NCBI GenBank assembly: GCA_963728975.1
Contig: CAVSMF010000001.1
Span: 620,001 to 684,000, forward strand
DNA: 64,000 nucleotides
From: DATFCK01 sp963728975
GTDB taxonomy: Bacteria; Verrucomicrobiota; Verrucomicrobiia; Chthoniobacterales; UBA10450
Direction of reading: 5' to 3'
In this document: positions 46,260 through 54,955 of the stretch, one piece after another
Layout of the letters: every line of letters begins with the position of its first letter
Numbering within the stretch: position 1 is the stretch's first letter
Position numbers and translations under genes: made by a program
The notes under the pieces: model-generated
What the model was told of the DNA's origin: nothing
Databases searched by the model: none
The model's input: only the letters and a program-made list of their open reading frames with translations

Positions 46260-47741
46260 TCATTGAAATTCCAGCGGCCGGTTTTCCAAAGCCCGGCGCG
46301 CTACCTGGATATCGTCGAACGGAATGGTGTGATCGGCGAATTCCTGGTAATTTTCGTGTCCTTTTCCGGCAATCAAAACAATGTCGCGCGGCTGGGCCAG
46401 GTTGACCGCGCGAGTTATCGCCTCCGTCCGATCGACCGTTTTTTCATAGTTGCTCGACCGAAACCCTTTCTCGACTTCGGCGATAATTTTCTCGGGATCT
46501 TCCTTGCGCGGATTGTCTGAGGTAATGATCGAGTAGTCCGCGTTTTGGTCGACCACCTCAGCCATGAGCGGCCGCTTTTGCCGGTCGCGATCTCCGCCGC
46601 AGCCAAAAACGACGATCAGCCGCCGCGGCTCCAGTTCCCGCAAAGTCTTCACCACATTCAGAAGAGCATCGGGGGTGTGGGCGTAATCGACAAAGACCTG
46701 GAACTGACGCTTGGCCGGCACAGCTTCCAGACGCCCCGGCACCTGGGGTGTTTTAGCCAGACTCAGCACCGCTTCCCGCAAACTCAACCCGAGCGCGTTC
46801 GCCCCCGCCAGCGCCGCCAGGGAATTATTTACATTGAACCGGCCGATCAAAGGAACGCGCACCAGATAACTTTTGCCCCGCGCATCCAGTTGAAAAGAGG
46901 TGCCGCCAAATTCCATTCGATAATTGGACGCCCGGAAATCGGCCTGCGCACCCATTCCGTAGGTCACGATCGCTACCTTGCGATCGATCTGGCCCACCAA
47001 TCTCTCGCCGTAGCGATCGTCAATGTTCACCACCGCCACCGGTTTCTTTTTCTTTTGCTGCTCGATGAGCTGTTGAAACAACTTCGCCTTGGAAGCGAAG
47101 TAGTTTTCCATTGTGCCGTGAAAATCAAGATGGTCCTGGGTCAGGTTGGTAAACACGGCCACATCCCATTCCAGGCCGCGGGTCCGATCCTGGGCCAGAG
47201 CGTGAGACGAAACTTCCATCGCCGCCGCTTTGCATCCGGCGTTGACGATTTGGGCGAGCAATTCCTGTAAATCGAGCGACTCCGGGGTCGTGCGGGTAGC
47301 CGGCAAAACCCGTTCGCCGATCTCATAGCGGACCGTCCCGATCAACCCGCAGCGCAGACCGGCATTTTCACAAATGTGTTTGATCAGGAAACTGGTGGTT
47401 GTTTTCCCGTTGGTCCCGGTCACGGCTGCCATTCTCAATTTGCGGGCCGGGAATCCATAAAAGGTGGCCGCCACATCGGCCAGGGCGGCCCGCGAATTTT
47501 CCACCACCACGCAGGTTACCCGCGGTTGTTTTTCCTCGCGCTCGACCAGGATGGCCGAGGCCCCTTTTTCTATGGCCTGGCCGATGAAGGCGTGGCCGTC
47601 GGTCTTTTCACCCCGGAGGGCGACGAACAGGCTGTTCCGTTGCACTCGCCGCGAGTCATACGCGATGCTTTCCACGTTGCGATCAAGTGGGCCGAGGATT
47701 TGGCGAGTTGGAATCGCGGCCAGAAGAGTTTTGAGCTGCAT
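46260..47741 (-). CDS. murE: UDP-MurNAc-L-Ala-D-Glu--meso-diaminopimelate ligase
   Basis: 493 residues. AAVTGTNGKTTTSFLI binds ATP, LTQDHLDFHGTMENYF and VDYAHTPDALLNVV are Mur-ligase motifs. ITSDNPRKEDPEKII carries DNPR, the signature for meso-diaminopimelate, so the wall is of the DAP type. It begins 28 nt after the ftsI stop. All motifs are complete. Confidence 0.96.
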   Translation of the reverse strand: MQLKTLLAAIPTRQILGPLDRNVESIAYDSRRVQRNSLFVALRGEKTDGHAFIGQAIEKGASAILVEREEKQPRVTCVVVENSRAALADVAATFYGFPARKLRMAAVTGTNGKTTTSFLIKHICENAGLRCGLIGTVRYEIGERVLPATRTTPESLDLQELLAQIVNAGCKAAAMEVSSHALAQDRTRGLEWDVAVFTNLTQDHLDFHGTMENYFASKAKLFQQLIEQQKKKKPVAVVNIDDRYGERLVGQIDRKVAIVTYGMGAQADFRASNYRMEFGGTSFQLDARGKSYLVRVPLIGRFNVNNSLAALAGANALGLSLREAVLSLAKTPQVPGRLEAVPAKRQFQVFVDYAHTPDALLNVVKTLRELEPRRLIVVFGCGGDRDRQKRPLMAEVVDQNADYSIITSDNPRKEDPEKIIAEVEKGFRSSNYEKTVDRTEAITRAVNLAQPRDIVLIAGKGHENYQEFADHTIPFDDIQVARRALENRPLEFQ

Positions 47742-47769
47742 GAGGATTCAGCATGCCGGCGCAGCGCGC

Positions 47770-49533
47770 TCAATGGTGGGAAGCATTGGTCAAGGCAACG
47801 CGTTCGACCGGCAGAGCTTTGCGAATTTCCTCATGCGGCTCGAGATCCAGATACCGTGCCGCTTTCTCGGCAATCCGGGAAAAAATCGGTCCCGCCACCA
47901 GCCCGCCATAATTCAATTCCGGTTTGCTGGTGTGGGCGTCGTCCAGCACCACCAGACCAACGAATTCCGGGTGGTCCGCCGGAAGGTACCCGCTGAAAGA
48001 GACTACATATTTGCCATGCTCGTAGCGTCCATTGGAGTCGAGCTTTTGGGCCGTGCCGGTTTTGCCGGCAATGGTGAAACCGGGGACAGCCGCGGCCGCC
48101 GCCGTCCCCCGATCGCTCACCACCCCGCGCAATGAATTCCCGATCTGCTGGGCGGTCTCCGGTGAAACGATCTGCCGAACAACAACCGGAGCGACACTGC
48201 TGATGATTTGTCCCCGGGCATTGGTTATCGATTTAACCACATGCGGCATCACCAGTTTCCCGCCATTGGCAATCGCGGCCATGGCCGTCGTCATTTGCAG
48301 GGCGGTTACTCCAATCTCGTGCCCCATCGGAATTCGGGTGATGGAGATTTTGCTCCAGGCCTGGGGCGGCCGGATTAATCCGCTGATCTCACCCGGCAGT
48401 TCGACTCCGGTGCGCTCACCGAACCCGAACCGGCGAATGTACTCGTAGAATTTTTCATCTCCCAGGCGAACGCCCAGCTTGGCCGCGCCGATATTGCTGG
48501 ACTTGACCAGAATATCCCGGACCGACAATTCCCCAAAAGGCCGGTGGTCGTGGAGGGGGCAACCGCCAAAATTCCAGAGGCCATTTTCGCAGAAAATGGT
48601 CGAATCGATTCGCACTTTGCGCTCGTTCAGCGCGGCCGCCGCGACCACGATCTTGAAGGTGGAACCCGGTTCCATCATGTCCAGAATGGCGCGATTTTTC
48701 ATCTGCTCGGGTTTTGCCTCCGACCGCCGGTTGAGATCGAAGCTGGGCCGGTTGGCCATGGCCAGGATCTCTCCGGTCTGCGGCCGCATCAGAATGATGA
48801 TCGCCTTCCGGGGCCGGTATTCCCGCATTGCCGCATCGATTTCGTTCTCGACTATGTTTTGCAAATTGAGATCGATCGTGAGTTGGACGCGGCAGCCGTC
48901 ACGAGGCCCCCGTTCCTGGCCGCGGTAGAGCACGATTTCCTCGCCCGCCCGGTTATGCTCGATGTAGCGATAGCCGTCCTGTCCCCGAAGGTATTCGTCC
49001 ATCGAAGCTTCCACTCCCTGAATCCCGTGGTGCTCGAAATCGGTGAACCCGATCACGTGACACAGCATCGATCCGTTAGGATAAACGCGGGCCGAATCGC
49101 GCTCGAAATAAATGCCGCGCAAATTTCCCGCCCGCAGCTTGTTCCGAAGCGCGTCCGCCACCGCCTCCGGCACCCCCCGCTTCAGCACAATGTAGCGACG
49201 GTCGCCCTGGAGTTTCTCGGCGATCTCGGCCGCGGGAATTTCCAGTTCTGCGCCGACAAGATCGCAAACCGCAGCCTGGTTTGTAACATGAGTGGCGTCG
49301 GCAACCACCGTTTGAACCGGGACATTGTCGGCCAGGACATCGTTGTTCGCGTCCACGATGCTGCCGCGTTCGGCATAGATAGTCTGTTTGTAAACGTGCT
49401 TCTCGGCCGCCAGCCCGGCGTATTCGTCGTGCTTGACCATCTGCAGATAGATCAGGCGAAACGAAAACAGGCTGAAAAGCCCAACAAACCCCAGGCAAAC
49501 CAGGGCGCAGCGAAGCCGGCTATTCCATTTCAT
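47770..49533 (-). CDS. ftsI: septal transpeptidase FtsI (PBP3)
   Basis: 587 residues. One N-terminal membrane helix (LVCLGFVGLFSLFSFRLIYL), the PBP dimerisation domain with ERGSIVDANNDVLA, and the transpeptidase domain with MEPGSTFKIV (SxxK), VKSSNIGA (SxN) and IAGKTGTAQKL (KTG). It cross-links septal peptidoglycan together with FtsW. It lacks PASTA repeats. The ftsL gene overlaps its start by four bases. Confidence 0.95.
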   Translation of the reverse strand: MKWNSRLRCALVCLGFVGLFSLFSFRLIYLQMVKHDEYAGLAAEKHVYKQTIYAERGSIVDANNDVLADNVPVQTVVADATHVTNQAAVCDLVGAELEIPAAEIAEKLQGDRRYIVLKRGVPEAVADALRNKLRAGNLRGIYFERDSARVYPNGSMLCHVIGFTDFEHHGIQGVEASMDEYLRGQDGYRYIEHNRAGEEIVLYRGQERGPRDGCRVQLTIDLNLQNIVENEIDAAMREYRPRKAIIILMRPQTGEILAMANRPSFDLNRRSEAKPEQMKNRAILDMMEPGSTFKIVVAAAALNERKVRIDSTIFCENGLWNFGGCPLHDHRPFGELSVRDILVKSSNIGAAKLGVRLGDEKFYEYIRRFGFGERTGVELPGEISGLIRPPQAWSKISITRIPMGHEIGVTALQMTTAMAAIANGGKLVMPHVVKSITNARGQIISSVAPVVVRQIVSPETAQQIGNSLRGVVSDRGTAAAAAVPGFTIAGKTGTAQKLDSNGRYEHGKYVVSFSGYLPADHPEFVGLVVLDDAHTSKPELNYGGLVAGPIFSRIAEKAARYLDLEPHEEIRKALPVERVALTNASHH

Positions 49534-49898
49534 GGGACAGAAGGCTGATTGGCGACCGGCTGGATCGCATCTTCAGGGTTGGGCCGGATCGGCACCGTCA
49601 ACCGGACAATATTGCGCTCCGAAATCGGAATCATCTTGAGGTACCCTTCCTTCAGGCGGCGCTCCAGGGCCGAACGCGATGTCAAGGCCGCGATCTGCGC
49701 CCCGGCCACATCGTTCTGCATTCGGAGATTGGCCAGTTCGGTTTCCAGGGCCTTTCTTCGGTCGCCCAGATGATGGAGCTGGATCGACAGATAGACGTAA
49801 CTCAAACCGGTTAGGGCAAGAAACGTCGCCAGCACGATCCACCGCGCCAGCGATGCGGCATTAACCGCATTCCAGTTTTTCCGGCGGCTTCGCTTCAT
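49530..49898 (-). CDS. ftsL: FtsL-like divisome protein
   Basis: 122 residues from ATG 49898, which overlaps the rsmH stop as ATGA. The sequence itself is poorly conserved, as always for FtsL; the identification rests on place and shape. A short basic tail, one membrane helix (WIVLATFLALTGLSYVYL) and a coiled-coil with heptads (RKALETELANLRMQNDVAGA). A Pro-rich end follows. It is expected to bridge FtsQ and FtsI. Confidence 0.8.
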   Translation of the reverse strand: MKRSRRKNWNAVNAASLARWIVLATFLALTGLSYVYLSIQLHHLGDRRKALETELANLRMQNDVAGAQIAALTSRSALERRLKEGYLKMIPISERNIVRLTVPIRPNPEDAIQPVANQPSVP

Positions 49899-50821
49899 CC
49901 TCGTTTTTCCGCCACCCGCAGCTTCGCGCTCCGGGCCCGGGGATTGGACCGCTGCTCTTCCTCCCCCGGCTCCACCGGCTTGGAAGTAATCAGATTTAAA
50001 TCGTACTCCGGATTGGGCTGCGGCTCGGGCCATTCCGGCCGGTCGATCCACTCCCGGCTGTGATCGCGGAAGAAATTCTTCACCACCCGGTCTTCCAGGG
50101 AATGGAATGAGATGACCGCGATGCGGGCTCCCAGCTCAAGCCGGGGAACAAGAACGCGCAACCCCTCTTCCAGGGCGCCGAGCTCATCGTTTACTTCCAT
50201 GCGCAGAGATTGAAAAACTCGGGTGGCGGGATGGAGCCGGCCATGGCGGCCCACTGCTTTTTCTATGGCCCGGGCCAGAGGCAGAGTTTCCAGGAACGGC
50301 GAGCTCTTCCGCGTCTTGACGATGAGGCTGGCGATCCGGCGGGCCGCCGGTTCCTCACCGAGCTCGCGGAAGATCCGGGTCAGTTGTTCTTCGCTGTAGG
50401 TGTTGACAATTTCCGCGGCAGTCAGCCCGGCCCGCGGATTCATCCGCATGTCGAGCGGCCCGTTTCGCATGAAACTGAACCCGCGCTCGGCATTTTCGAT
50501 CTGGCGGGACGACATTCCCAAATCCAGGAGAACGCCTCCGACCCGGGCAATCCCGAGATCATCGAGAACTTTTCCGGCATTTCGGAAATTGGCCTGGCGC
50601 AGGGTTACCCTTCCTCCGGCGTGGGCCAGGGCCGCTCCGGCCTTCTCGATCGCATCCGGATCCTGATCCAGAGCCAGCACATCCGCCCCCGCTTTTAAAA
50701 TTGCTTCGCTGTGCCCGCCGCCGCCGCAGGTCGCATCGATCACGAGTGATCCCGGTCGGAAAGCCAGGAGCTCCACCGTTTCCTGGACGAGCACCGGACG
50801 GTGGTAAGTGAAATCCTCCAT
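49895..50821 (-). CDS. rsmH: 16S rRNA (cytosine-1402-N4)-methyltransferase RsmH
   Basis: 308 residues from ATG 50821. A strong site AGAGGAGG lies 8 bases before it, and YHRPVLVQETVELL begins right after, so I prefer it to the ATG at 50896. VIDATCGGGGHSEAIL binds S-adenosylmethionine, DLGMSSRQIENAERGFSF and ISFHSLEDRVVKNFF are RsmH signatures. It methylates C1402 in the ribosomal decoding site. Confidence 0.96.
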   Translation of the reverse strand: MEDFTYHRPVLVQETVELLAFRPGSLVIDATCGGGGHSEAILKAGADVLALDQDPDAIEKAGAALAHAGGRVTLRQANFRNAGKVLDDLGIARVGGVLLDLGMSSRQIENAERGFSFMRNGPLDMRMNPRAGLTAAEIVNTYSEEQLTRIFRELGEEPAARRIASLIVKTRKSSPFLETLPLARAIEKAVGRHGRLHPATRVFQSLRMEVNDELGALEEGLRVLVPRLELGARIAVISFHSLEDRVVKNFFRDHSREWIDRPEWPEPQPNPEYDLNLITSKPVEPGEEEQRSNPRARSAKLRVAEKRG

Positions 50822-50914
50822 TGCATGGGCCTCCTCTTCCAGAATCAGCGGGCCGGTCGCAAACCGAACTGGCCGCTCAAACAGCGATGCATTCATTTAT
50901 TTTGACCTTCGAGC

Positions 50915-51382
50915 CTATAGACCGATCACGTTGGCCACGTGCTGGTAGGTGGGCGTTTCTTCGCTGTCCGCCTGTTTCCAGCGGGCCAGGTTCCAGACCT
51001 CAAACCGGCCGCGGCCTCCCACCAGGGCCACTTCGCCCTTTAAATTGAGTTTCTTGCAAACCTCTTCCGGTAACACCAGCCGGCCCTGCCGGTCCGAAGT
51101 GCCATGCTGGGCCCGGGAATGCAGTTGCCGGAAAAAAACACGGCGATCGCGGGCCGAAATTTGGGGATTGGATTCGGCCGCGGCGCTCATACGAGAAAAC
51201 TCTTCAGGCGACATGACCAGGAGAAATTGGTGATTCGCCTCCGGAAGAATGATGAATTCCTCGGTGCCATCGCGGCGCCAGCGGGCGGGGATGGTGATGC
51301 GATTCTTTTCGTCGATGGCGTGACGGAATTCGCCGGCGTAGACGGGGGGCAAGGGTGGCGTGGACGAAGGCGGCGTTTCCAT
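50915..51382 (-). CDS. mraZ: transcriptional regulator MraZ
   Basis: 155 residues with two SpoVT/AbrB-type halves: YAGEFRHAIDEKNRITIPARWR and the second ending RLVLPEEVCKKLNLKG and EVALVGGRGRFEVWN. MraZ binds repeats in front of its own gene and controls the cluster. It is first in the cluster, and three matching boxes lie 30-53 bases upstream. A Pro-rich start (METPPSSTPPLPP) is longer than usual, and no ribosome site precedes the ATG, so the exact start is less sure. Confidence 0.94.
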   Translation of the reverse strand: METPPSSTPPLPPVYAGEFRHAIDEKNRITIPARWRRDGTEEFIILPEANHQFLLVMSPEEFSRMSAAAESNPQISARDRRVFFRQLHSRAQHGTSDRQGRLVLPEEVCKKLNLKGEVALVGGRGRFEVWNLARWKQADSEETPTYQHVANVIGL

Positions 51383-51411
51383 GTGCGGGAGGAGAATTGA
51401 TCCATTCTAAC

Positions 51412-51435
51412 CCACTAAACCCCACTTTTAACCAC
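51412..51435 (-). promoter_or_regulatory. MraZ operator: three GTGG boxes at 10-bp spacing
   Basis: On the minus strand GTGG occurs at 51435-51432, 51425-51422 and 51415-51412, each start exactly 10 bases from the next, within GGTGGTTAAAAGTGGGGTTT and AGTGGGTTAG. Repeats of this kind spaced by one helical turn are the known target of MraZ. Confidence 0.85.
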
Positions 51436-51454
51436 CTCACCTAATCGCGGTCAA
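51426..51454 (-). promoter_or_regulatory. possible promoter of the dcw cluster
   Basis: TTGACC (51454-51449), 17 bases, then TTAAAA (51431-51426). The -10 is weak, but it overlaps the GTGG boxes, which fits autorepression by MraZ. Confidence 0.45.
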
Positions 51455-51563
51455 CAAAAATAATTCACCGTTTCCCACCCCCCCGTCGCCTGGCCCACCC
51501 CCCAAACGCCCCCTTTCCATTCAGTGTTGGACGTTTTCTCCGGACCGTCGCACCTTCCCCCCA

Positions 51564-52058
51564 ATGCCTCGCCAACTCGTAAGCATCGTTGTCACAGTCA
51601 TCGCCGCCGCCTCCGGCCTCCTGGCCCAGACTTCTCAGCCTAACGAGTCGGATGCCGTGCGGGTGACGGTAACGGTGAACCCCGACGGATCGCACACCGC
51701 TTATCAGTTCGATCCGGCCCATCATCAGGCTACCGCCACTATGACCGGTTCCGATGGAAAATTACTCGGTAAAACCCGCTACCAAATCGACCAGGCCGGG
51801 CGTTTCAGCAGCGGAATAATTTTCGGCCCGAACGGGAAATTTCGCTTCAAGGCCATTTACAAGTACGACACGGCCGGCCGCCTGGAACAGGAAATCCGTC
51901 TCACAAGAGATGACGCCGTGATCAACAAGATCATCTACAGCTACGATTTGGCGGGAAAGCAAACCGGATATTCAATCGTCGACCCCTCCGGAAAAGTGAT
52001 TGGGCGCACATCTCCGGCCAAAGCAGCGCCCTCTCGAAAACAGCGGAAGAAGCCTTAG
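51564..52058 (+). CDS. small secreted protein with YD-like repeats
   Basis: 164 residues with a signal peptide (VSIVVTVIAAASGLLAQ). The mature part contains repeated strand pairs with Y-x-x-D-x-x-G-R cores: YQIDQAGRFSSG, YKYDTAGRLEQEI and YSYDLAGKQTGY, about 20-30 residues apart, reminiscent of YD/Rhs repeats, though only three are seen. A basic tail (RKQRKKP) ends it. It is divergent from mraZ. The function is unknown; it may be a small relative of the shell repeats in Rhs proteins. Confidence 0.7.
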   Translation: MPRQLVSIVVTVIAAASGLLAQTSQPNESDAVRVTVTVNPDGSHTAYQFDPAHHQATATMTGSDGKLLGKTRYQIDQAGRFSSGIIFGPNGKFRFKAIYKYDTAGRLEQEIRLTRDDAVINKIIYSYDLAGKQTGYSIVDPSGKVIGRTSPAKAAPSRKQRKKP

Positions 52059-52097
52059 CCAGCCATCTCATAAAAAGGAGATCGTTTCTAACCAACC

Positions 52098-52123
52098 GGG
52101 AGGGACGAGCTTGTCTCGTCCCA
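52098..52123. repeat. REP palindrome family 3, distant copy
   Basis: GGGAGGGACGAGCTTGTCTC followed by GTCCCA. It matches the palindromes that flank the RAYT gene at 57654, about 5 kb away. Confidence 0.85.
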
Positions 52124-52142
52124 TTATTACTGGCCCCATCCC

Positions 52143-52750
52143 CAGGTAAGGCCGCATCTCCGAGGCGTCCGGGTTGATGGGCAATAGCGTGTCTCTTACC
52201 TGACAAAGCCAACCCCCGTGGGCATCTCGGAGAGATGCCCCTACCTGGGCGCGATCTAGCGCCCCGTTTCAGGTAGGGCTGCATCTCCGAGGCGTCCGGG
52301 TTGATGGGTAATAACGCGTCTCTTCCCTGACAAAGCCAACCCCCGCGGGCATCTCGGAGAGATGCCCCTACCTGTCCAATCTAGCGCCCCGTTTCAGGTA
52401 GGGACGCATCTCCGAGGCGTCCGGGTTGATGGGTAATAACGCGTCTCTTCCCTGACGAAGCCAACCCCCGCGGGCATCTCGGAGAGATGCCCCTACCTGT
52501 CCAATCTAGCGCCCCGTTTCAGGTAGGGACGCATCTCCGAGGCGTCCGGGTTGATGGGTAATAACGCGTCTCTTCCCTGACAAAGCCAACCCCCGCGGGC
52601 ATCTCGGAGAGATGCCCCTACCTGTCCAATCTAGCGCCCCCTTTTCAGGTAGGGACGCATCTCCGAGGCGTCCGGGTTGATGGGTAATAACGCGTCTCTT
52701 CCCTGACAAAGCCAACCCCCGCGGGCATCTCGGAGAGATGCCCCTACCTG
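52143..52750. repeat. tandem array of five family 2 palindromic units
   Basis: Units start with CAGGTA at 52143, 52270, 52395, 52520 and 52646, a period of 125-127 bases. Each has the left arm GGGACGCATCTCCGAGGCGT, a middle GGGTTGATGGGTAATAACGC, and the right arm GGGCATCTCGGAGAGATGCC with CCTACCT, which pairs with the left arm. Units two to four are nearly identical, the first more diverged. A solo copy is at 19611 and relatives at 31178 and 18090. Confidence 0.95.
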
Positions 52751-52825
52751 GGCGTCCGCCCGGGACGCCAAATTCCAGCAAGGGGCTTGCGACTAACGAC
52801 AAAAAGCGTTAGAGGATGGTCCGAC

Positions 52826-53509
52826 GTGATTGACTACATCCAAAAGGGCGGCTTCCTGATATGGCCAATCCTGGCCTGCAGCATCATCTCCATCGGAGTG
52901 TTCGCCGAGCGTTTGTTCTATCTGCATCGCGCCACAATTCACGTGGGCGAATTTCTCAAGGGTCTTTCCAGTCTCATTCAGCGCCGCAATTTTGCCGAAG
53001 CATTGCACGAATCGGCCGGAACCCCGGGTCCGGTGGCACGGGTCATCCATGCCGCTCTCTTGCGCCATGATGCCCCCCGGTCGGAGTTGCGCGAAATCGT
53101 TCAGGAAGCCGGTCAACTGGAAGTGCCAAAACTGGAGCGGTTTCTCGGGGTGCTGGCGACGCTTGCTTTTCTCACTCCATTGTTGGGATTGCTCGGAACA
53201 GTGACCGGAATGTTGGATGCCTTCGGCACCATTGCCTCCAGCGGCGGTTATGCCTCCGTCACCGAACTCTCCACCGGGATCTACAAGAGTCTGCTGACAA
53301 CTGCTGCCGGACTGGTTGTGGCGGCCCCGACCTTCGTCGCCTACAGCTACCTTTCGTCACGGGTAAACATGATGATGCACGATATGGAGCGGGCCGGCAT
53401 CGAGATCGTCCATTTACTCACCGAAAGCCCGCCGCTGAGCGGGATCATCAGCTTTCAGCAGCCCGCGGTTGGCGTTTCCAGCGAACGGGAAGTGCGTCGC
53501 GATCGCTAA
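52826..53509 (+). CDS. exbB: ExbB/TolQ-type proton channel subunit
   Basis: 227 residues from GTG 52826 (AGAGGA upstream); the frame is open to TTG 52787. Three membrane segments: GFLIWPILACSIISIGVFAE, then LATLAFLTPLLGLLGTVTGM and SLLTTAAGLVVAAPTFVAYSY, with the family motif LLGLLGTVTGMLDAF. With ExbD it turns the proton gradient into movement that drives the TonB-like partner. It is the first gene in its operon. Confidence 0.93.
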   Translation: MIDYIQKGGFLIWPILACSIISIGVFAERLFYLHRATIHVGEFLKGLSSLIQRRNFAEALHESAGTPGPVARVIHAALLRHDAPRSELREIVQEAGQLEVPKLERFLGVLATLAFLTPLLGLLGTVTGMLDAFGTIASSGGYASVTELSTGIYKSLLTTAAGLVVAAPTFVAYSYLSSRVNMMMHDMERAGIEIVHLLTESPPLSGIISFQQPAVGVSSEREVRRDR

Positions 53510-53527
53510 CAGCTAATTTTCGCAGGG

Positions 53528-53929
53528 ATGAAGTTAGCCCGGACGAAAGAATTCAATTTCGGCTGGCTGGTCATGTTCCCCCTGATCGACGTAATTTTCC
53601 TGCTGATCTTTTTTATTCTGCTCAGCTCCAATTTCGTGCTCCAGCCCGGGATCTCGCTTTCCCTGCCCTTCTCCCGCTTCACACTCGGACCCCAGCTTAA
53701 CCAGCAAATCATCAGCATCACCGGCGGGGCCGCGCCCGCGATCTACTTCCGGGAGCAGAAGGTCACGCTCGAACAGCTCGGACCGCTCCTCGATGCCGCC
53801 CGGAAAGAGGGCCGCTCTATTATAATAAGGGCGGACCGCTTTACCCCCTATGAAACCGTGATGGCGGTGACCAACGCCGCTCTTCAACATGGAATTACCT
53901 CCGTAGCCCTGGCCGCAACTTCTCGATGA
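53528..53929 (+). CDS. exbD: ExbD/TolR-type proton channel subunit
   Basis: 133 residues. One N-terminal membrane helix FPLIDVIFLLIFFILLSS carries the proton-path Asp. The periplasmic domain has VTLEQLGPLLDAAR and IIIRADRFTPYETVMAVTNA, as usual. It overlaps the next gene by ATGA and follows exbB by 18 nt. Confidence 0.93.
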   Translation: MKLARTKEFNFGWLVMFPLIDVIFLLIFFILLSSNFVLQPGISLSLPFSRFTLGPQLNQQIISITGGAAPAIYFREQKVTLEQLGPLLDAARKEGRSIIIRADRFTPYETVMAVTNAALQHGITSVALAATSR

Positions 53930-54717
53930 ACAATCCCAGCCCGAAAAGCGGCCCCGTCTTGCTTTTCGATTGGCAACCGCCCAGGGGCGAAAAGATCGCC
54001 ATTGCCGCTTTCCTCGCCGGCTCAGCCGTCCTGCACGCACTTGGCTTTTATTTGTTCCAAGTTGTCTATCCTCCGGCTGTCGCGTTGTTGTCGCCACAGG
54101 CCCGGGTCAGCCTGATCGCGCCAAACTCAGAGGATGGCCGCACCATTTTGCGCTGGGTCGATGCCGAAGATCCGGCTCTCACCTCCGCCACTGTGCGCCC
54201 ACCCGAAACCAAATCGTATGCCCTGCCGACACTGCGGCATATTCCATCCTACCTGCTCGAACAACCTACCCTCAAACAGCCTCCCCCCCTGAACTTGGAG
54301 GCGCGGGCGCCGAGTTCTCTCCCTCCAGGACCGGTGCCGATGCCGCGCACCGCTCCCCCGCCGCTCGCTCCTCCCGCGGCCACCCATCTCCTGTTATCCG
54401 ACCCATTGACAAAGTTGGGACAATTGAGTTCCCCCTCCGCCCAATTCGTCGCATCCACCACCGAATCCCCCGAGTCCGTCCGGTTCCGAATTGCCGTGGC
54501 CGCGAGGGGCGATGTCCGCTACTGTTTCCGGCTCAACTCCTCCGGCGACCCCGCTCTGGATGAACAGGCCCGCCACTATCTCCTGCTTTGCCGCTTTCCG
54601 GAACGGCCGCATCCGGCCGGCCGCAACGATCGCCTCTTGGTTTGGGGAATTGCGACCATTGAATGGGGCAACGATGTCACACCGGCTCCCTCCACTTCCA
54701 CCGCTCCGTCACCGTGA
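53926..54717 (+). CDS. TonB-like energy-transducing protein
   Basis: 263 residues. A cytoplasmic start, one membrane helix (AAFLAGSAVLHALGFYLFQ), a long Pro-rich region (PPETKSYALP to PPPLAPPAATH) and a C-terminal domain with VAARGDVRYCFRLNSSGDPA and LDEQARHYLLLCRFP, similar in shape to TonB C-terminal domains (the Gly-x-V ... D strand-helix pattern). Sequence similarity is low, but position after ExbBD supports the role. It would link the proton channel to outer-membrane receptors. It overlaps the following gene by GTGA. Confidence 0.75.
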   Translation: MNNPSPKSGPVLLFDWQPPRGEKIAIAAFLAGSAVLHALGFYLFQVVYPPAVALLSPQARVSLIAPNSEDGRTILRWVDAEDPALTSATVRPPETKSYALPTLRHIPSYLLEQPTLKQPPPLNLEARAPSSLPPGPVPMPRTAPPPLAPPAATHLLLSDPLTKLGQLSSPSAQFVASTTESPESVRFRIAVAARGDVRYCFRLNSSGDPALDEQARHYLLLCRFPERPHPAGRNDRLLVWGIATIEWGNDVTPAPSTSTAPSP

Positions 54718-54953
54718 TTCGGGTCAGCCTGGGCGCGCTGGTTACGATTTACCTGCTGCTTTTTCTTGCGGCTGTTTTTCTTCTTTGGATAGTGGGAGAG
54801 TGGAACCGGCGGCGGCGCGAACGTCGAGCCTTGGAATTCCGGGTGCGCTGTACCATCTGCGCCTTCGAATTTGAAGATCGAACCGACGCTTTGCTTCCCC
54901 GTTGCCCGCGGTGCGGGAGCTTGAACGAACGCTTTAAACTGGAGAGAATTTAA
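54714..54953 (+). CDS. small membrane protein with zinc ribbon
   Basis: 79 residues from GTG 54714, which overlaps the previous stop (GTGA). A single membrane helix (LVTIYLLLFLAAVFLLWIV) is followed by a basic stretch (RRRRERRALE) and then CTICAFEFE and PRCPRCGSLNE, four Cys in two CxxC pairs. The zinc ribbon would be cytoplasmic. It lies in the ExbBD operon, ending 2 nt before the IMP-dehydrogenase-like gene. Function unknown. Confidence 0.75.
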   Translation: MIRVSLGALVTIYLLLFLAAVFLLWIVGEWNRRRRERRALEFRVRCTICAFEFEDRTDALLPRCPRCGSLNERFKLERI

Positions 54954-54955
54954 TC

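Noticed and set aside
52143..52750. CRISPR array
   Set aside because: Units are 125 bases, contain inverted arms throughout, and have no unique spacers between short repeats.
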